From Rhodopseudomonas palustris (GTDB lineage: Bacteria > Pseudomonadota > Alphaproteobacteria > Rhizobiales > Xanthobacteraceae), in the NCBI RefSeq assembly GCF_003031265.1, contig NZ_CP019966.1, forward strand, positions 310,001-374,000: a DNA stretch of 64,000 nucleotides, written 5' to 3'. The stretch's first letter is position 1, and every line of letters starts with the position of its first letter. Below the pieces are notes generated by a model. That model made no database searches and was not told the DNA's origin. It worked only from the letters and a program-made list of their open reading frames with translations. Shown here piece by piece: positions 1-9,887 of this stretch. The position numbers and the translations under genes were made by a program.

Positions 1-668
1 ATCTGGCTTCGCCGGCGAACCCGCAAGGCTCGGTCGCCTCGCGCGATTACTTCGTGCATCTGAAGCAGCTCGCCGATCGCTACGGCTTCATGATCCTCAG
101 CGACGAGTGCTACTCGGAGATCTACACCCAGGTCGCGCCCGGCAGCGCGCTGCAGGTCGCAGGTCCCGATTTCCGCAACGTCGTCGTGTTCCAATCGCTG
201 TCGAAGCGATCGAATTTGGCCGGCATGCGGGTCGGCTTCGTCGCCGGCGATAAGGACTTTCTCAAAGCCTATCACGAGCTGCGCAACGTCGCGGGTCCGC
301 AGGTGCCGATCCCGCTGCAGCATGTCGCGGTCGCCACCTATTCGGATGAAGCGCATGTCGAGGAGAACCGGCGGCTGTATGGGCTGAAGTTCGATCTCGC
401 CGATCAGATCCTCGGCGCCCGTTACGGTTATCAGCGGCCCGCCGGCGGCTTCTGCCTGTGGCTCGACGTCTCCGCCCATGGCGGCGACGAGGCCGCGGCG
501 GTGAGCCTGTTCAAGGACGGCGGCGTCCGCGTGGTGCCGGGCAGCTATCTGGCCCGGCAGCAGAACGACGGCAGCAATCCAGGCGCCGGCTATATCCGCG
601 TCGCGATGGTGCAGGACAGCGAAACCACCGCAGAGGCGCTGCATCGCCTGGTGCGGATTCTCGGATGA
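1..668 (+). CDS. Class I/II aminotransferase, DapC-like (5' end outside window)
   Basis: PLP-dependent fold-type I aminotransferase of which only the C-terminal two thirds lies here. The reading frame is open to the window edge, so the GTG at 54 is not its start. Just inside the window the frame reads SPANPQG, the conserved NP-G loop. It is followed by the DECYSE segment, whose Asp/Tyr contact the PLP ring, and by SLSKRSN, which carries the Schiff-base lysine. The [12 protein letters not shown] form resembles N-succinyldiaminopimelate aminotransferases (DapC) of the lysine/peptidoglycan pathway, but substrate cannot be read from sequence. It ends 13 nt before ftsK on the same strand. Confidence 0.85.
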   Translation, partial: LASPANPQGSVASRDYFVHLKQLADRYGFMILSDECYSEIYTQVAPGSALQVAGPDFRNVVVFQSLSKRSNLAGMRVGFVAGDKDFLKAYHELRNVAGPQVPIPLQHVAVATYSDEAHVEENRRLYGLKFDLADQILGARYGYQRPAGGFCLWLDVSAHGGDEAAAVSLFKDGGVRVVPGSYLARQQNDGSNPGAGYIRVAMVQDSETTAEALHRLVRILG

Positions 669-681
669 TGCGCAGGGCCCC

Positions 682-3153
682 ATGAGCATGCCGGCGATCG
701 AACGAGCCTTTCCTCTGGTCGGACACCTGCCGCCCTCGGTGCGCGAGGTGCTGACGCGTCGGCTGCGCGAGCTCGCCGGCTTCAGCCTGATCGCCCTCGC
801 GGCGGTGGCCGCGGCTGCGCTCGCGACCTGGTCGGTGCAGGACCCCAGCCTCAGCCACGCCACCTCGCGGCGCATCCATAATCTGCTCGGCTATCCCGGC
901 GCGATCGGCGCCGATCTGGCGATGCAGATCCTCGGCCTCGGTGCGATCGGACTGTTGATGCCGGTCGCGGTGTGGGGCTGGCGGATGCTCAATCACCGCC
1001 CCTTCGACCGCACCGCGCTACGGATGGGCGCGTGGTTCCTGTGCACGATCTTCGCCGCCGGCTTCGCCTCATCGTTTCCGCATGACACCGCGTGGCCGCT
1101 GCCGACCGGACTCGGCGGCGTGGTCGGCGACGCGCTGGTGCGGGCGCCGTCGCTGGTGTTCGGTCCCGGCCTGATCTTCCGTGTCATCCTCAGCTTCATC
1201 CTCGGCGCCGCGGTGCTGGCGACATTCCTGATCGCAGGCGGTTTCGGATCGCGTGAGCGCGAACCCGACGAGGCAACGTCCGATGAGGATCTGCCGCTCG
1301 AAGACGAAGAAGAGTCCGACCGCGGCTCGGTGTCGCTCGGCTGGCTGGTGCACGCGATGCTGAGTGCAAAGGCCCGGCTGTGGCGGCTGGCGAAGCTGTC
1401 CTATCAGGGCCTCGTCAGCAGTGCACCCGCGGCCGGCAAGCAGGGTTTCGAACGGCAGGAGCCGCGGCTCGGCGGCCGCTCCGCACCGCCGATCGCGCCG
1501 GACGTCGATCACCACGACGACTACGAACCCGAGCCGGTCGACGAGATCGAAGACGAGGACGACGAAGAGGAGGAAGCTCCTCCGGTCGCCCGCGCGCCGC
1601 GCAAGAAGGCGGCGCCGAAACCGGCCGCCAAGAAGGCGCGGTTCGACCTGCCCTCGGTCAACGTTCTATCTGCCCCGAAAGCCTCGGATCGGCAGCCGCT
1701 CAGCAAGTCCGAACTCGAAGCCAATTCGCGCGCGCTGGAAGGCGTGCTGCAGGATTTCGGCGTGCGCGGCGAGATCATCAAGGCAAGCCCGGGCCCGGTG
1801 GTCACGCTGTACGAGCTGGAGCCGGCGCCCGGCATCAAATCGTCGCGCGTGATCGGCCTTGCCGACGATATCGCCCGCTCGATGAGCGCGCTGTCGGCGC
1901 GCGTCGCGGTGGTGCCCGGCCGCAACGCGATCGGCATCGAACTGCCCAACGCGCATCGCGAGAAGGTGTATCTGCGCGAACTTCTCAGCGTGAAGGACAC
2001 CAACGAGACGGTGCACAAGCTGCCGCTGTGCCTCGGCAAGAACATCGGCGGCGAGTCGATCATCGTCGACCTCGCCCGGATGCCGCATCTGCTGATCGCA
2101 GGTACCACCGGCTCGGGTAAGTCGGTCGCGATCAACACCATGATCCTCAGCCTGGTGTACCGGCTGCGGCCGGATCAGTGCCGGCTGATCATGGTCGATC
2201 CGAAGATGCTCGAACTCTCCGTCTATGACGGCATCCCGCATCTGCTGACGCCCGTCGTCACCGATCCGAAGAAGGCGGTGGTGGCGCTGAAGTGGGCGGT
2301 GCGCGAGATGGAAGAGCGCTACAAGCGCATGGCCAAGCTCGGCGTCCGCAACATCGACGGCTACAACACCCGCCTCGGCGAAGCCAAGGCCAAGGGCGAA
2401 GAGCTGACTCGAACGGTGCATACCGGCTTCGACAAGGAAAGCGGCAAAGCGATCTACGAGGAAGAGAAGCTCGACCTCGAACCGCTGCCCTACATCGTCA
2501 TCATCGTCGACGAAATGGCCGACCTGATGATGGTGGCCGGCAAGGATATCGAAGGCGCGGTGCAGCGCCTTGCCCAGATGGCGCGCGCCGCCGGCCTGCA
2601 CGTGATCCTCGCCACGCAGCGCCCGTCGGTCGACGTCATCACCGGCACCATCAAGGCCAACTTCCCGACCCGCATTTCCTTCCAGGTGACGTCGAAGATC
2701 GACAGCCGCACCATCCTGGGCGAGATGGGCGCCGAGCAGCTGCTCGGCCAGGGCGACATGCTGTACATGGCGGGTGGCGGCCGCATCAGCCGCGTCCACG
2801 GCCCATTCGTCTCCGACGAAGAAGTCGAGAAGGTCGTCAAACACCTCAAGGCGCAGGGCGCGCCCGAATATCTCGAGGCGGTCACGGCCGAAGAGCCGAG
2901 CGAAGAAGACGGCGCGGTGTTCGACGCCACCGGCATGGGGGGCGACGGCGGCGGCGATCTGTTCCAGCAGGCGGTGGCGATCGTCAAACGCGACCGCAAG
3001 GCCTCGACCAGCTATATTCAGCGTCGGCTGCAGATCGGCTACAACCGCGCCGCGTCGCTGATGGAGCGGATGGAGCTCGAAGGCATCGTCGGCCAAGCCA
3101 ACCACGCCGGCAAACGCGAGATCCTGGTGGCGGAAGAGGATTCGAACTTTTGA
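682..3153 (+). CDS. ftsK: DNA translocase FtsK
   Basis: Membrane-anchored DNA pump that clears the chromosome terminus from the division septum and activates XerCD recombination at dif. The 823-residue protein has four hydrophobic segments near residues 33-50, 79-100, 115-132 and 163-188. A long acidic, Pro/Ala/Lys-rich linker follows (EDEDDEEEE near 290). The RecA-like motor has Walker A GTTGSGKS near 474-481 and Walker B IVIIVDE near 605-611. The C-terminal winged-helix gamma domain (about 756-823) would read KOPS sequences. The ATG at 682 lies 13 nt after the aminotransferase stop. Length is typical for alphaproteobacteria. Confidence 0.96.
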   Translation: MSMPAIERAFPLVGHLPPSVREVLTRRLRELAGFSLIALAAVAAAALATWSVQDPSLSHATSRRIHNLLGYPGAIGADLAMQILGLGAIGLLMPVAVWGWRMLNHRPFDRTALRMGAWFLCTIFAAGFASSFPHDTAWPLPTGLGGVVGDALVRAPSLVFGPGLIFRVILSFILGAAVLATFLIAGGFGSREREPDEATSDEDLPLEDEEESDRGSVSLGWLVHAMLSAKARLWRLAKLSYQGLVSSAPAAGKQGFERQEPRLGGRSAPPIAPDVDHHDDYEPEPVDEIEDEDDEEEEAPPVARAPRKKAAPKPAAKKARFDLPSVNVLSAPKASDRQPLSKSELEANSRALEGVLQDFGVRGEIIKASPGPVVTLYELEPAPGIKSSRVIGLADDIARSMSALSARVAVVPGRNAIGIELPNAHREKVYLRELLSVKDTNETVHKLPLCLGKNIGGESIIVDLARMPHLLIAGTTGSGKSVAINTMILSLVYRLRPDQCRLIMVDPKMLELSVYDGIPHLLTPVVTDPKKAVVALKWAVREMEERYKRMAKLGVRNIDGYNTRLGEAKAKGEELTRTVHTGFDKESGKAIYEEEKLDLEPLPYIVIIVDEMADLMMVAGKDIEGAVQRLAQMARAAGLHVILATQRPSVDVITGTIKANFPTRISFQVTSKIDSRTILGEMGAEQLLGQGDMLYMAGGGRISRVHGPFVSDEEVEKVVKHLKAQGAPEYLEAVTAEEPSEEDGAVFDATGMGGDGGGDLFQQAVAIVKRDRKASTSYIQRRLQIGYNRAASLMERMELEGIVGQANHAGKREILVAEEDSNF

Positions 3154-3263
3154 AGCGCGCGATCAGGGTCATGCAGGCGGCCGGGGCGGGGTCGCGAAAT
3201 CGCCACAGCGCCCCTGTAGCGGCAGACCGGCACCGCGACGACGCCGTCGCGGCCGTGCAGGAC

Positions 3264-4115
3264 ATGAGCTTGATCAAACAATTCAACGACTTGATGCCGA
3301 ATTGGGTGACCGGGATCGGGCTGCGGCAGCTCTGCGTCGCCGCCGCTGCGGCCACCCTCGTCAGCGCCGCGGTCCAGCCGGCGACCGCCGACCCGGTGCC
3401 GGCTCCGAAGCCGTCCCCGCGCGCGACCCAGCTCAGTGCCGCCGAACCGAAGCAGCGCTCGCCGCAAACTCCCGCCCAGCCGCCGGTCGCAAAGCTGACC
3501 ACGCCGCCCGAGCCGGTGATTCCCGATCCGCGGCGCAACGTGCCGGCCTCGATCTTCACCACCTTCGATGCCGCTCAAAAGGCGGAGGCCGCCAAGGCCA
3601 GCGCGTATCTGTCGTCGCTGCAGACATTGGTCGGTCAGTTCGTCCAGGTCGGGCCGGACGGCAGCAAGCTCACCGGCGACTTCTACATCATGAAGCCCGG
3701 CCGGGTGCGGTTCGAGTATGACGACCCGAGCCCGATCTCGATGATCGCCGACGGCCAGTCGGTGGTGGTGCGTGATCGCAAGCTGGCGACCCAGGATGTC
3801 TATCCGCTGTCGCAGACGCCGCTGCGCTATCTGCTCAGCGACCGGCTCGATCTGCTCCGCGACACCAACGTCGTCAGCATCACTTCCGACGACCTGTATT
3901 CGAACATCATCATCGAAGAGAAGAACGCCGTCATCGGCACCAGCCGCTTGCTGCTGATGTTCGGCACCAAGGACGGCCAGCTCAAGCAATGGACCGTCAC
4001 CGACCCGCAGGGCTACGACACCACCGTGGCAGTGTACAATCTTGACACCACGAGGCGCCCTGATCCGTCGATGTTCAAGATCGACTACACCAATTACGGC
4101 ACCCCGCCGGGCTAG
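3264..4115 (+). CDS. LolA-family outer-membrane lipoprotein carrier
   Basis: Periplasmic protein of 283 residues from the chosen ATG. A hydrophobic signal segment (about 20-40, ending near PATADP) is followed by a Pro-rich spacer and then a LolA-like beta domain: 'GDFYIMKPGRVRFEYDDPSP' and a later 'QWTVTDPQGYDTTVAVY' match the family pattern. LolA shuttles lipoproteins from LolCDE to the outer-membrane receptor. The frame is open far upstream through ftsK. I chose 3264 because the signal peptide begins there; an ATG at 3171 would add an unlikely charged leader. The gene follows ftsK directly, as in related genomes. Confidence 0.82.
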   Translation: MSLIKQFNDLMPNWVTGIGLRQLCVAAAAATLVSAAVQPATADPVPAPKPSPRATQLSAAEPKQRSPQTPAQPPVAKLTTPPEPVIPDPRRNVPASIFTTFDAAQKAEAAKASAYLSSLQTLVGQFVQVGPDGSKLTGDFYIMKPGRVRFEYDDPSPISMIADGQSVVVRDRKLATQDVYPLSQTPLRYLLSDRLDLLRDTNVVSITSDDLYSNIIIEEKNAVIGTSRLLLMFGTKDGQLKQWTVTDPQGYDTTVAVYNLDTTRRPDPSMFKIDYTNYGTPPG

Positions 4116-4161
4116 AGACTCTCCATCGGGCCGTTCTCGATGGTCGCTGCGCGGACGGTGG

Positions 4162-4187
4162 ATGCGCGGGTCGAGCCCGCGCATGAC
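4162..4187. repeat. Palindromic repeat, half-element
   Basis: A 9-bp perfect inverted repeat (ATGCGCGGG / CCCGCGCAT, 4162-4170 and 4176-4184) with a 5-base loop, followed by the ATGAC terminal motif. It is the same hairpin as the right half of the larger elements at 30041-30115 and 37604-37703. It lies between the lolA-like gene and xthA (gap 4116-4320), where nothing else is apparent. Confidence 0.7.
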
Positions 4188-4320
4188 GCGTAGGTGAAAG
4201 CGCGGCCTGAATGCTCTGTCGGTTGTTCACACCGTCGACTTGCGTCCGACCTCATGCCGCGCAACAACGATGCGTCATACGTCTTTCGGCGCCGTCCTGC
4301 CCTCCTGCGACCGAGCTACC

Positions 4321-5133
4321 ATGCGTCTCACGCTTACGACTTGGAACATCAACTCGGTGCGGCTTCGCATCGAGCTGGTGGCGAAATTCCTCAAAGCCCA
4401 GCGCCCGGACATCCTGTGCCTGCAGGAGACGAAGTGTCCGGACGACGCGTTTCCGCTGAAGCGGTTCAAGCGCCTCGGCTACGAGCACATCGCGCTGAAC
4501 GGACAGAAGGGCTACCACGGCGTCGCGGTGATTTCGAAGCTGCCGTTTGTCGCCACCGACATCCGCACCTTCTGCGACATCATCGACAGCCGCCACATCT
4601 CGGTTTCGGTGAAGACCGACGAGACCGCACCGCCGCTGGTGCTGCACAATTTCTACGTTCCGGCTGGCGGTGACATTCCCGATCCAGCCGTCAATCCGAA
4701 GTTCAAGCACAAGCTGTCGTTTCTCGACGAGATGAAAGCCTGCGAGCCGCTGCATCCGTCCGGCGATCAGCGGCACATCCTGGTCGGCGACCTCAACGTC
4801 GCGCCGCACGAGCACGACGTCTGGTCGCACAAACAGCTTTTGAAAGTGGTGTCGCACACGCCGGTCGAATGCGACAAGCTGCTCGGGGTGCTGCGCGCCG
4901 GCAACTGGGTCGACGTCGCGCGCGACCGCATCCCGCTCGATCAGAAGGTCTATACGTGGTGGAGCTATCGGGCTGCCGATTGGACGGTCGGCGACCGTGG
5001 ACGGCGGCTCGACCACATCTGGGTGTCCGAAGCGCTGAAGAACCGCGTCATCGACTTCAAAATCCTGCGCGACGCGCGCAGCTGGGAGCGGCCGAGCGAC
5101 CACGTCCCAGTAACGATGACGATGGAGCTGTAG
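4321..5133 (+). CDS. xthA: Exodeoxyribonuclease III
   Basis: Mg-dependent AP endonuclease / 3'-5' exonuclease of base-excision repair, 270 residues. Family motifs are in order: TWNINSVR at the N terminus (metal-site Asn), LQETK (metal-binding Glu), GDLNVAPHEHDVW in the middle (catalytic Asp and Asn), and WERPSDHVPV at the C terminus (catalytic Asp-His pair). I chose the ATG at 4321 because the conserved fold begins immediately after it (MRLTLTTWN). The upstream in-frame ATG at 4240 would add 27 residues with no family counterpart. Confidence 0.95.
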   Translation: MRLTLTTWNINSVRLRIELVAKFLKAQRPDILCLQETKCPDDAFPLKRFKRLGYEHIALNGQKGYHGVAVISKLPFVATDIRTFCDIIDSRHISVSVKTDETAPPLVLHNFYVPAGGDIPDPAVNPKFKHKLSFLDEMKACEPLHPSGDQRHILVGDLNVAPHEHDVWSHKQLLKVVSHTPVECDKLLGVLRAGNWVDVARDRIPLDQKVYTWWSYRAADWTVGDRGRRLDHIWVSEALKNRVIDFKILRDARSWERPSDHVPVTMTMEL

Positions 5134-5193
5134 TTAGTTGCTTCGCCGCGCGGCCGTCGCGCGACCCCGGCAATCCAGGTCGCAGCGAAGTCG

Positions 5194-5643
5194 CTACGAC
5201 GTCAGCTTACTGCCCACCATGACGATGTCGTTGGCAACCTGGGTGGTGCGGGCGGCGAATTCGTCGCGCAGCCGCAGCGCTGCGCCGGGATCGCTTTCGA
5301 GCACCCGCTGAAACAGGCTGCGGGCGATCCGGATCGCCGAGGAATATTCCAGCGCCACCGCAGTCGTCGGTCGCCGCATCGGCATCACCAGCGCAAGTTC
5401 GCCGATCAGGTCGCCCGGCCGCGCCACCATCTCGTGCAAGCCGCCGTCTTCCATCGTGATCTGAAACGCGCCGCGCTGAACCACATAGCCGGCGTCGGCC
5501 GGCTCGCCGGCATTGAACATCACGTCGCCGCGCGCGAAGTCGCGCTGTTCGGAGCCGATCGCCAGCATCCGCAGCGCCTGCTCGCCGAGCAGACGCAGCG
5601 TCGGAACGCGCGCGAGCAGGGCAACATCATCTTCGATCGACAT
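5194..5643 (-). CDS. Cyclic nucleotide-binding domain protein
   Basis: 149-residue protein made of one cNMP-binding/Crp-type beta roll. The phosphate-binding cassette reads PGDLIGELALVMPMRRPTTA, with the Gly-Glu and Arg positions expected for nucleotide contact. No DNA-binding helix-turn-helix follows, so it is a stand-alone sensor domain and not a Crp/Fnr activator. It starts 39 nt after the stop of the response-regulator gene on the same strand, which suggests one transcript. Its partner and ligand are unknown. Confidence 0.8.
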   Translation of the reverse strand: MSIEDDVALLARVPTLRLLGEQALRMLAIGSEQRDFARGDVMFNAGEPADAGYVVQRGAFQITMEDGGLHEMVARPGDLIGELALVMPMRRPTTAVALEYSSAIRIARSLFQRVLESDPGAALRLRDEFAARTTQVANDIVMVGSKLTS

Positions 5644-5682
5644 GCGGGACCGGGAAACGAGTGAATCGGCCCCTTATTGGTA

Positions 5683-6369
5683 TCACGGCACGAGTTTGTA
5701 GCCACCGGCCTCGGTGACCAGAATCTCCGGATTCGCCGCGTCACGCTCGATCTTTTGGCGGAGCCGGTAGATGTGGGTCTCGAGCGTGTGGGTGGTGACG
5801 CCGGAATTGTAGCCCCACACCTCTTGCAGCAAGGTCTCGCGCGACACCGGCGCCTGACCGGCGCGGTACAGGAAGCGCAGGATCGCGGTTTCCTTCTCGG
5901 TCAACCGGACCTTCTTGGCGTTGGCGCCGGTCAGCATCTTCGAGCCGGGGCGGAATGAATACGGCCCGACCGTGAACACCGCGTCCTCGCTGGCTTCGTG
6001 CTGGCGAAGCTGGGCGCGGATCCGCGCCAGCAGCACCGCGAACCGGAACGGCTTGGCCACGTAGTCATTGGCGCCGCTTTCCAGGCCCAGAATGGTGTCC
6101 GAGTCGGTGTCGTGGCCCGTCAGCATGATGATCGGCGCCTTGAAGCCGCCCTTGCGCAAGCTGCGCACCACTTCGCGGCCATCGGTGTCGGGCAAGCCGA
6201 CATCCATCAGCACCAGATCGGGCGACAGCGCCTTGGCGGTCTGCACGCCCTTGGCACCGGTGTCGACCGCGGAAGCCTCGAACTCTTCGTGCAGCGACAG
6301 CTGCTCGACCAGCGCGTCGCGCAGATCATTGTCGTCGTCCACGATCAGGATCTTGCGGGCGTTCGGCAT
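5683..6369 (-). CDS. cenR: OmpR-type response regulator, probable CenR
   Basis: Two-component regulator of 228 residues. The receiver has the acidic cluster D11-D13, phospho-acceptor D56 (LVLMDVGLPDTDG), the T in MLTG and the K in AKPF. The C-terminal winged helix contains EVWGYNSGVTTHTLETHIYRLR. The protein closely resembles Caulobacter CenR, an essential envelope regulator also encoded near the parAB/origin region, so I assign cenR with moderate confidence. No cognate kinase gene lies beside it. The start at 6369 (MPNARKILIVDDD) is preferred; the upstream ATG at 6429 adds a non-conserved leader. Confidence 0.85.
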   Translation of the reverse strand: MPNARKILIVDDDNDLRDALVEQLSLHEEFEASAVDTGAKGVQTAKALSPDLVLMDVGLPDTDGREVVRSLRKGGFKAPIIMLTGHDTDSDTILGLESGANDYVAKPFRFAVLLARIRAQLRQHEASEDAVFTVGPYSFRPGSKMLTGANAKKVRLTEKETAILRFLYRAGQAPVSRETLLQEVWGYNSGVTTHTLETHIYRLRQKIERDAANPEILVTEAGGYKLVP

Positions 6370-6533
6370 CGGCGCTGTCCTTCCGTCGTCTGGCGGCGCG
6401 GCTCTCGTGGGGGCGCGCACGCAAATCACGCGCGATTGTATCGCAGATCAGCAGATAGGGAGCGATTCCGCGGAATTTAACTGCGGCGACCTAAATTTGC
6501 CGCCATGATGCCTGCGGCAAACTTCCTCGACGC

Positions 6534-7103
6534 ATGAAAAAGATAGCCAGATCAGCACCTTCGCGAAAGTCGCCGCAGACCGGGCCACTGCTTCGGCTGA
6601 TCGTGTGCAGGGCTGCCGGCGAGCGCAGCCGCGGCTGGCTGGTCGCCGGTGGGCTAACCATCCCGGTGGCGCTGGGGCGCGGCGGCATTCTGGCCAATAA
6701 GCGCGAAGGCGACGGCGGCACCCCGCGCGGCACGTTTCGGCCGCTGCGGCTGTGGTGGCGTGCCGACCGGGGCCCACGCCCCCGCACCCATCTGCCGATC
6801 CGCATCATCGGTCCTGACGATGCCTGGTGCGAAGACCCGCAAAGCCGGCACTACAACCGGCCGATCCACCGGTCGCCGGCCGGCGAAGGCGACCGCCTGA
6901 TGCGTGACGATCATCTCTACGACCTGATCGTCGAGATCGACCACAACACCCGGCCGCGCGTCGCGGGCCGCGGCAGCGCGGTGTTTCTGCATCTGGCCCG
7001 CGATAATTTCGGCCCGACCGCCGGCTGTGTGGCGATGACCCGGCCGAACCTCGCCCGCCTGCTGGCCCGGCTCGGCCTCAACACGAAGATCGTGATCGGG
7101 TAG
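6534..7103 (+). CDS. L,D-transpeptidase (YkuD) family protein
   Basis: 189-residue protein with the YkuD catalytic signature: H153 in FLHLARDNFGPTAGCVAM and the nucleophile C165. The family forms or breaks 3-3 peptidoglycan cross-links or attaches proteins to peptidoglycan. This short, Arg-rich variant (DUF2459/YkuD-like) shows no clear signal peptide, since its N terminus is basic and not hydrophobic. Export is therefore uncertain. It is transcribed away from the cenR-type gene across a 164-nt gap that should hold both promoters. Confidence 0.8.
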   Translation: MKKIARSAPSRKSPQTGPLLRLIVCRAAGERSRGWLVAGGLTIPVALGRGGILANKREGDGGTPRGTFRPLRLWWRADRGPRPRTHLPIRIIGPDDAWCEDPQSRHYNRPIHRSPAGEGDRLMRDDHLYDLIVEIDHNTRPRVAGRGSAVFLHLARDNFGPTAGCVAMTRPNLARLLARLGLNTKIVIG

Positions 7104-7177
7104 CCGAGGTTTCCTGCCGTCATCGTGCGCGAAGCGCGGGAGCTTCGATCTGATCGAGGCACCCCGCCCTCGCCGGT

Positions 7178-7837
7178 TCAGCGATGCCCGAAGATCGCCG
7201 ATCCTACCCGCACATGGGTGGCGCCGAACTGGATCGCGGTGGCGAAGTCGGCGCTCATCCCCATCGACAGCTTCGCAAGTCCATTGCGCTTGGCGATCTT
7301 GGCGCACAGCGCGAAATGCGGTGCCGGAGCTTCATCGACCGGCGGGATGCACATAAGTCCGCCGATCGCCAGCCCCCAACGCTCGCGGCACGCGACCAGA
7401 AAGGCATCGGCATCTTGCGGTGCGATGCCGGCCTTTTGCGGCTCTTCCCCGGTGTTGATCTGCACGAACAACTCGACGTTGCGTCCGGCCTGCGGCAGCA
7501 CTTTGCTCAGGGCTTCGCACAGGCTGTCGCGGTCGACCGAGTGGATCGCATCGAACAGCGCGACCGCGTCCTTGGCCTTGTTGGACTGCAGCGGTCCGAT
7601 CAGGTGCAGTTCGGTGCCGGGATACTCTTCGACCAGCGCCGGCCATTTGCCCTTGGCTTCCTGGACACGATTTTCACCGAACACCCGCTGGCCCGCCGAC
7701 AGCACCGGGCGGATCGCCTCCGCCTCGAAGGTCTTCGACACCGCGATCAGCGTCACCTCGCTGCGCTCGCGCCGTGCATCCTTGCAAGCATTGACGATTT
7801 CGGCCTCGACCGCGGCCAGATTGTCGGCGGCGCTCAT
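7178..7837 (-). CDS. YggS-family PLP homeostasis protein
   Basis: 219-residue TIM-barrel protein of the PLPBP/YggS family, which binds PLP without a known catalytic reaction and affects vitamin B6 and amino-acid/keto-acid balance. The PLP lysine is K35 in LIAVSKTF. Later family motifs are FGENRVQEA, ELHLIGPLQSNKAKD and GLMCIPP, and the C-terminal LSMGMSADFATAI holds the phosphate. The start at 7837 (MSAADNLAAV) fits the family; the ATG at 7975 would add 46 unrelated residues. The gene is divergent from the diguanylate cyclase. Confidence 0.92.
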   Translation of the reverse strand: MSAADNLAAVEAEIVNACKDARRERSEVTLIAVSKTFEAEAIRPVLSAGQRVFGENRVQEAKGKWPALVEEYPGTELHLIGPLQSNKAKDAVALFDAIHSVDRDSLCEALSKVLPQAGRNVELFVQINTGEEPQKAGIAPQDADAFLVACRERWGLAIGGLMCIPPVDEAPAPHFALCAKIAKRNGLAKLSMGMSADFATAIQFGATHVRVGSAIFGHR

Positions 7838-8007
7838 CGGCTCGAAGCCCCAGATGACAGTGGGCGGCGGGTGAAAGGCGACCTTGGCGGCGCGCTCAAC
7901 GCTGCGAGTTTGTGCACGGTTCCGGCTTCGCTCAAATTGTAATGAATCGAGGAAAGGCTTCTTGAAGCCTTCCACCTAGGATGATTGCGGGGGGTCGAGG
8001 GGCAACG

Positions 8008-9681
8008 ATGTCACGCATCGCAATCGTCCGCAAGAAAGCCAAACTGAGGGCCTTGCTCGGCATCCGGGCCAGACTCGTGGTGCTGGCGCTCATCCTGGTG
8101 TGTCCGCTGATGCTGGACCGGGTGCGTCTGCTCGAAGAGACGCGCACCGCTCAGCTCGCCGCGATGGCCAATGAGCTTTCGACGCTGGCGCAACGCACCG
8201 CGGACGCCGAGCGCGAGGTGATTTCGTCGGTCGAAGCGGTGCTGAAATCGGCCGCCTATGTGCACGCCGCCGCCGCCCAGGCGGGGCGAAGCTGCAGCAT
8301 TCTGCGCGCCAGCCTGCGTGTCGATCTGCCCTCGATCCGGATGCTGCTGGTCGCCGGCCCCGACGGCGTAGTGCACTGTTCGACCTCTTCGATGTTCGTC
8401 GGCAGCAACATCAGCGACCGCCCCTATTTCCGTAAAGCTTTGGAAACACACGATTTCGTCGTCAGCGACTTCCTGGTCGGCCGGCAGACCCAGAAGGGTA
8501 CCATTCTGGCCGCCTACCCGGTGTCGGCGATCGATACCGGCGAAGAGGCAGTGATCGTCGCCGGCATGAATCTGGACTGGCTGTCCGACATGATGAGCAG
8601 CCTAGCCGGCCGCGTCGGCGTCAACGCCGCCCTGATCGACGGCGAAGGCACCGTACTGGCGGCGCCGCCGGACGAGCGCAGCCTGATCGGCAAAAAGCTC
8701 GACCGTCTGTCGCTGCTGCCGGCGATGGCGGAGACGCCGCAGGGCCGCGGCAGCATCACCATGCACGACGATGCCGGGCGGCTGATGACCGTGAGCCGGA
8801 TTCCCGGCACCAGCGCGCGGCTGGTGGTGACCGTCGACGAGAACAAGGTCTCGGCCGGCATCAATCGCGACATCCGCACCGCCTATCTACAGCTGGCGCT
8901 GGTCTGCCTGTTCGTGCTGCTCGGCGCGCTGATCGCGGCCGAACGGCTGATCGTGCAGCCGATCTCGGTGCTGACCGGAGTCGCCAAGAAATTCGCCGAA
9001 GGCAACTGGTCGGCCCGGGTCGCGCGCAAGCGCCTGCCGTCGGAATTTGTGCCGCTGGCGCGGGCATTTAACGCCATGGCGGCGCAGCTCGGCCAGCGCG
9101 AACGCGAGCTTGTCGCCAGCAACAGCCGCCTGACCGTGATGGCCTCGATGGACCTGCTATCCGGCCTCGCCAACCGTCGCGGCTTGCAGAGCCGGCTCGA
9201 TTTCGAATGGATGAAGGGCCAGCAGACCGGGCATCGCCTGGCGCTGATGATGATCGACGTCGACCATTTCAAGCTGTTCAACGATTCCTATGGCCATCCC
9301 GAAGGCGACGCCTGCCTCAGCCGGATCGGCGAGACGCTGGCGGCGGTGGCCGACCAGACCAGCGGGTTCGCGGCACGTTATGGCGGTGAGGAGTTCTGCC
9401 TGTTGCTGCCGGAAACCGGCATGGGCCGCGCCCTGCAGGTCGGCGAGCTGGTTCGTACCGCCGTCGAACAGCTCGATCTGCCGCATCGGACCAGCGCCTT
9501 CGAACGCGTGACCGTCAGCATCGGCGTCGCCTGTACGCTGCCGAGCGAACACGCCACACCTGCCGAGTTGATCGAAGCGGCCGACGCGGCGCTGTACGCG
9601 GCCAAACACCGCGGCCGCAACAACGTGGTCGAGCACGGCTTCATCCGGGCCAGCGACGGCCCGGTGGCCATGGCGAGCTGA
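8008..9681 (+). CDS. Membrane diguanylate cyclase (sensor-HAMP-GGDEF)
   Basis: 557-residue membrane protein predicted to make cyclic di-GMP. TM1 lies near residues 23-36, a periplasmic Cache-like sensor of about 250 residues follows, TM2 is near 295-313, then a HAMP linker, then a GGDEF domain from about 383. The active site is GGEEF at 459-463 and the N-terminal loop is DLLSGLANRR. The inhibitory RxxD site that should precede GGEEF is absent. I chose 8008 over the ATG at 7981 because GAGGGG lies 7 nt upstream of 8008, whereas 7981 has no spaced ribosome site. Confidence 0.9.
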   Translation: MSRIAIVRKKAKLRALLGIRARLVVLALILVCPLMLDRVRLLEETRTAQLAAMANELSTLAQRTADAEREVISSVEAVLKSAAYVHAAAAQAGRSCSILRASLRVDLPSIRMLLVAGPDGVVHCSTSSMFVGSNISDRPYFRKALETHDFVVSDFLVGRQTQKGTILAAYPVSAIDTGEEAVIVAGMNLDWLSDMMSSLAGRVGVNAALIDGEGTVLAAPPDERSLIGKKLDRLSLLPAMAETPQGRGSITMHDDAGRLMTVSRIPGTSARLVVTVDENKVSAGINRDIRTAYLQLALVCLFVLLGALIAAERLIVQPISVLTGVAKKFAEGNWSARVARKRLPSEFVPLARAFNAMAAQLGQRERELVASNSRLTVMASMDLLSGLANRRGLQSRLDFEWMKGQQTGHRLALMMIDVDHFKLFNDSYGHPEGDACLSRIGETLAAVADQTSGFAARYGGEEFCLLLPETGMGRALQVGELVRTAVEQLDLPHRTSAFERVTVSIGVACTLPSEHATPAELIEAADAALYAAKHRGRNNVVEHGFIRASDGPVAMAS

Positions 9682-9696
9682 GGCCGCCCAAGGGCC

Positions 9697-9715
9697 GCCC
9701 GGCGAGCTGCCGGGC
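9697..9715 (+). terminator. Hairpin after the diguanylate cyclase gene
   Basis: A 7-bp GC stem (GCCCGGC / GCCGGGC) with a 5-base loop, 15 nt after the diguanylate cyclase stop. It is not followed by a strong T run, so an intrinsic terminator is only a possibility. The rest of the 206-nt gap before leuS shows nothing else clear. Confidence 0.4.
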
Positions 9716-9887
9716 TTGCGCCATCCCATTGACCCGACACCATGTTTCATGGCCTAGTCCGCGCGCTTCGCGCGCGATTTGACCCGAGCCCCCGCACCGG
9801 TTGGCGACCTCGGCCGCGCCCCGTTTTTCCGCCCTGATCCGCGCTCGAACCGGCCGGCCGTCTTCTGATCTTTCGAATCCTGATCTC

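Noticed and set aside
1666..3105. 479-codon open frame opposite ftsK
   Set aside because: His/Asp/Arg-rich translation typical of antisense shadows; ftsK on the other strand is complete.
3171..3263. Upstream ATG for the LolA-type gene
   Set aside because: Would place 31 charged residues before the signal peptide.
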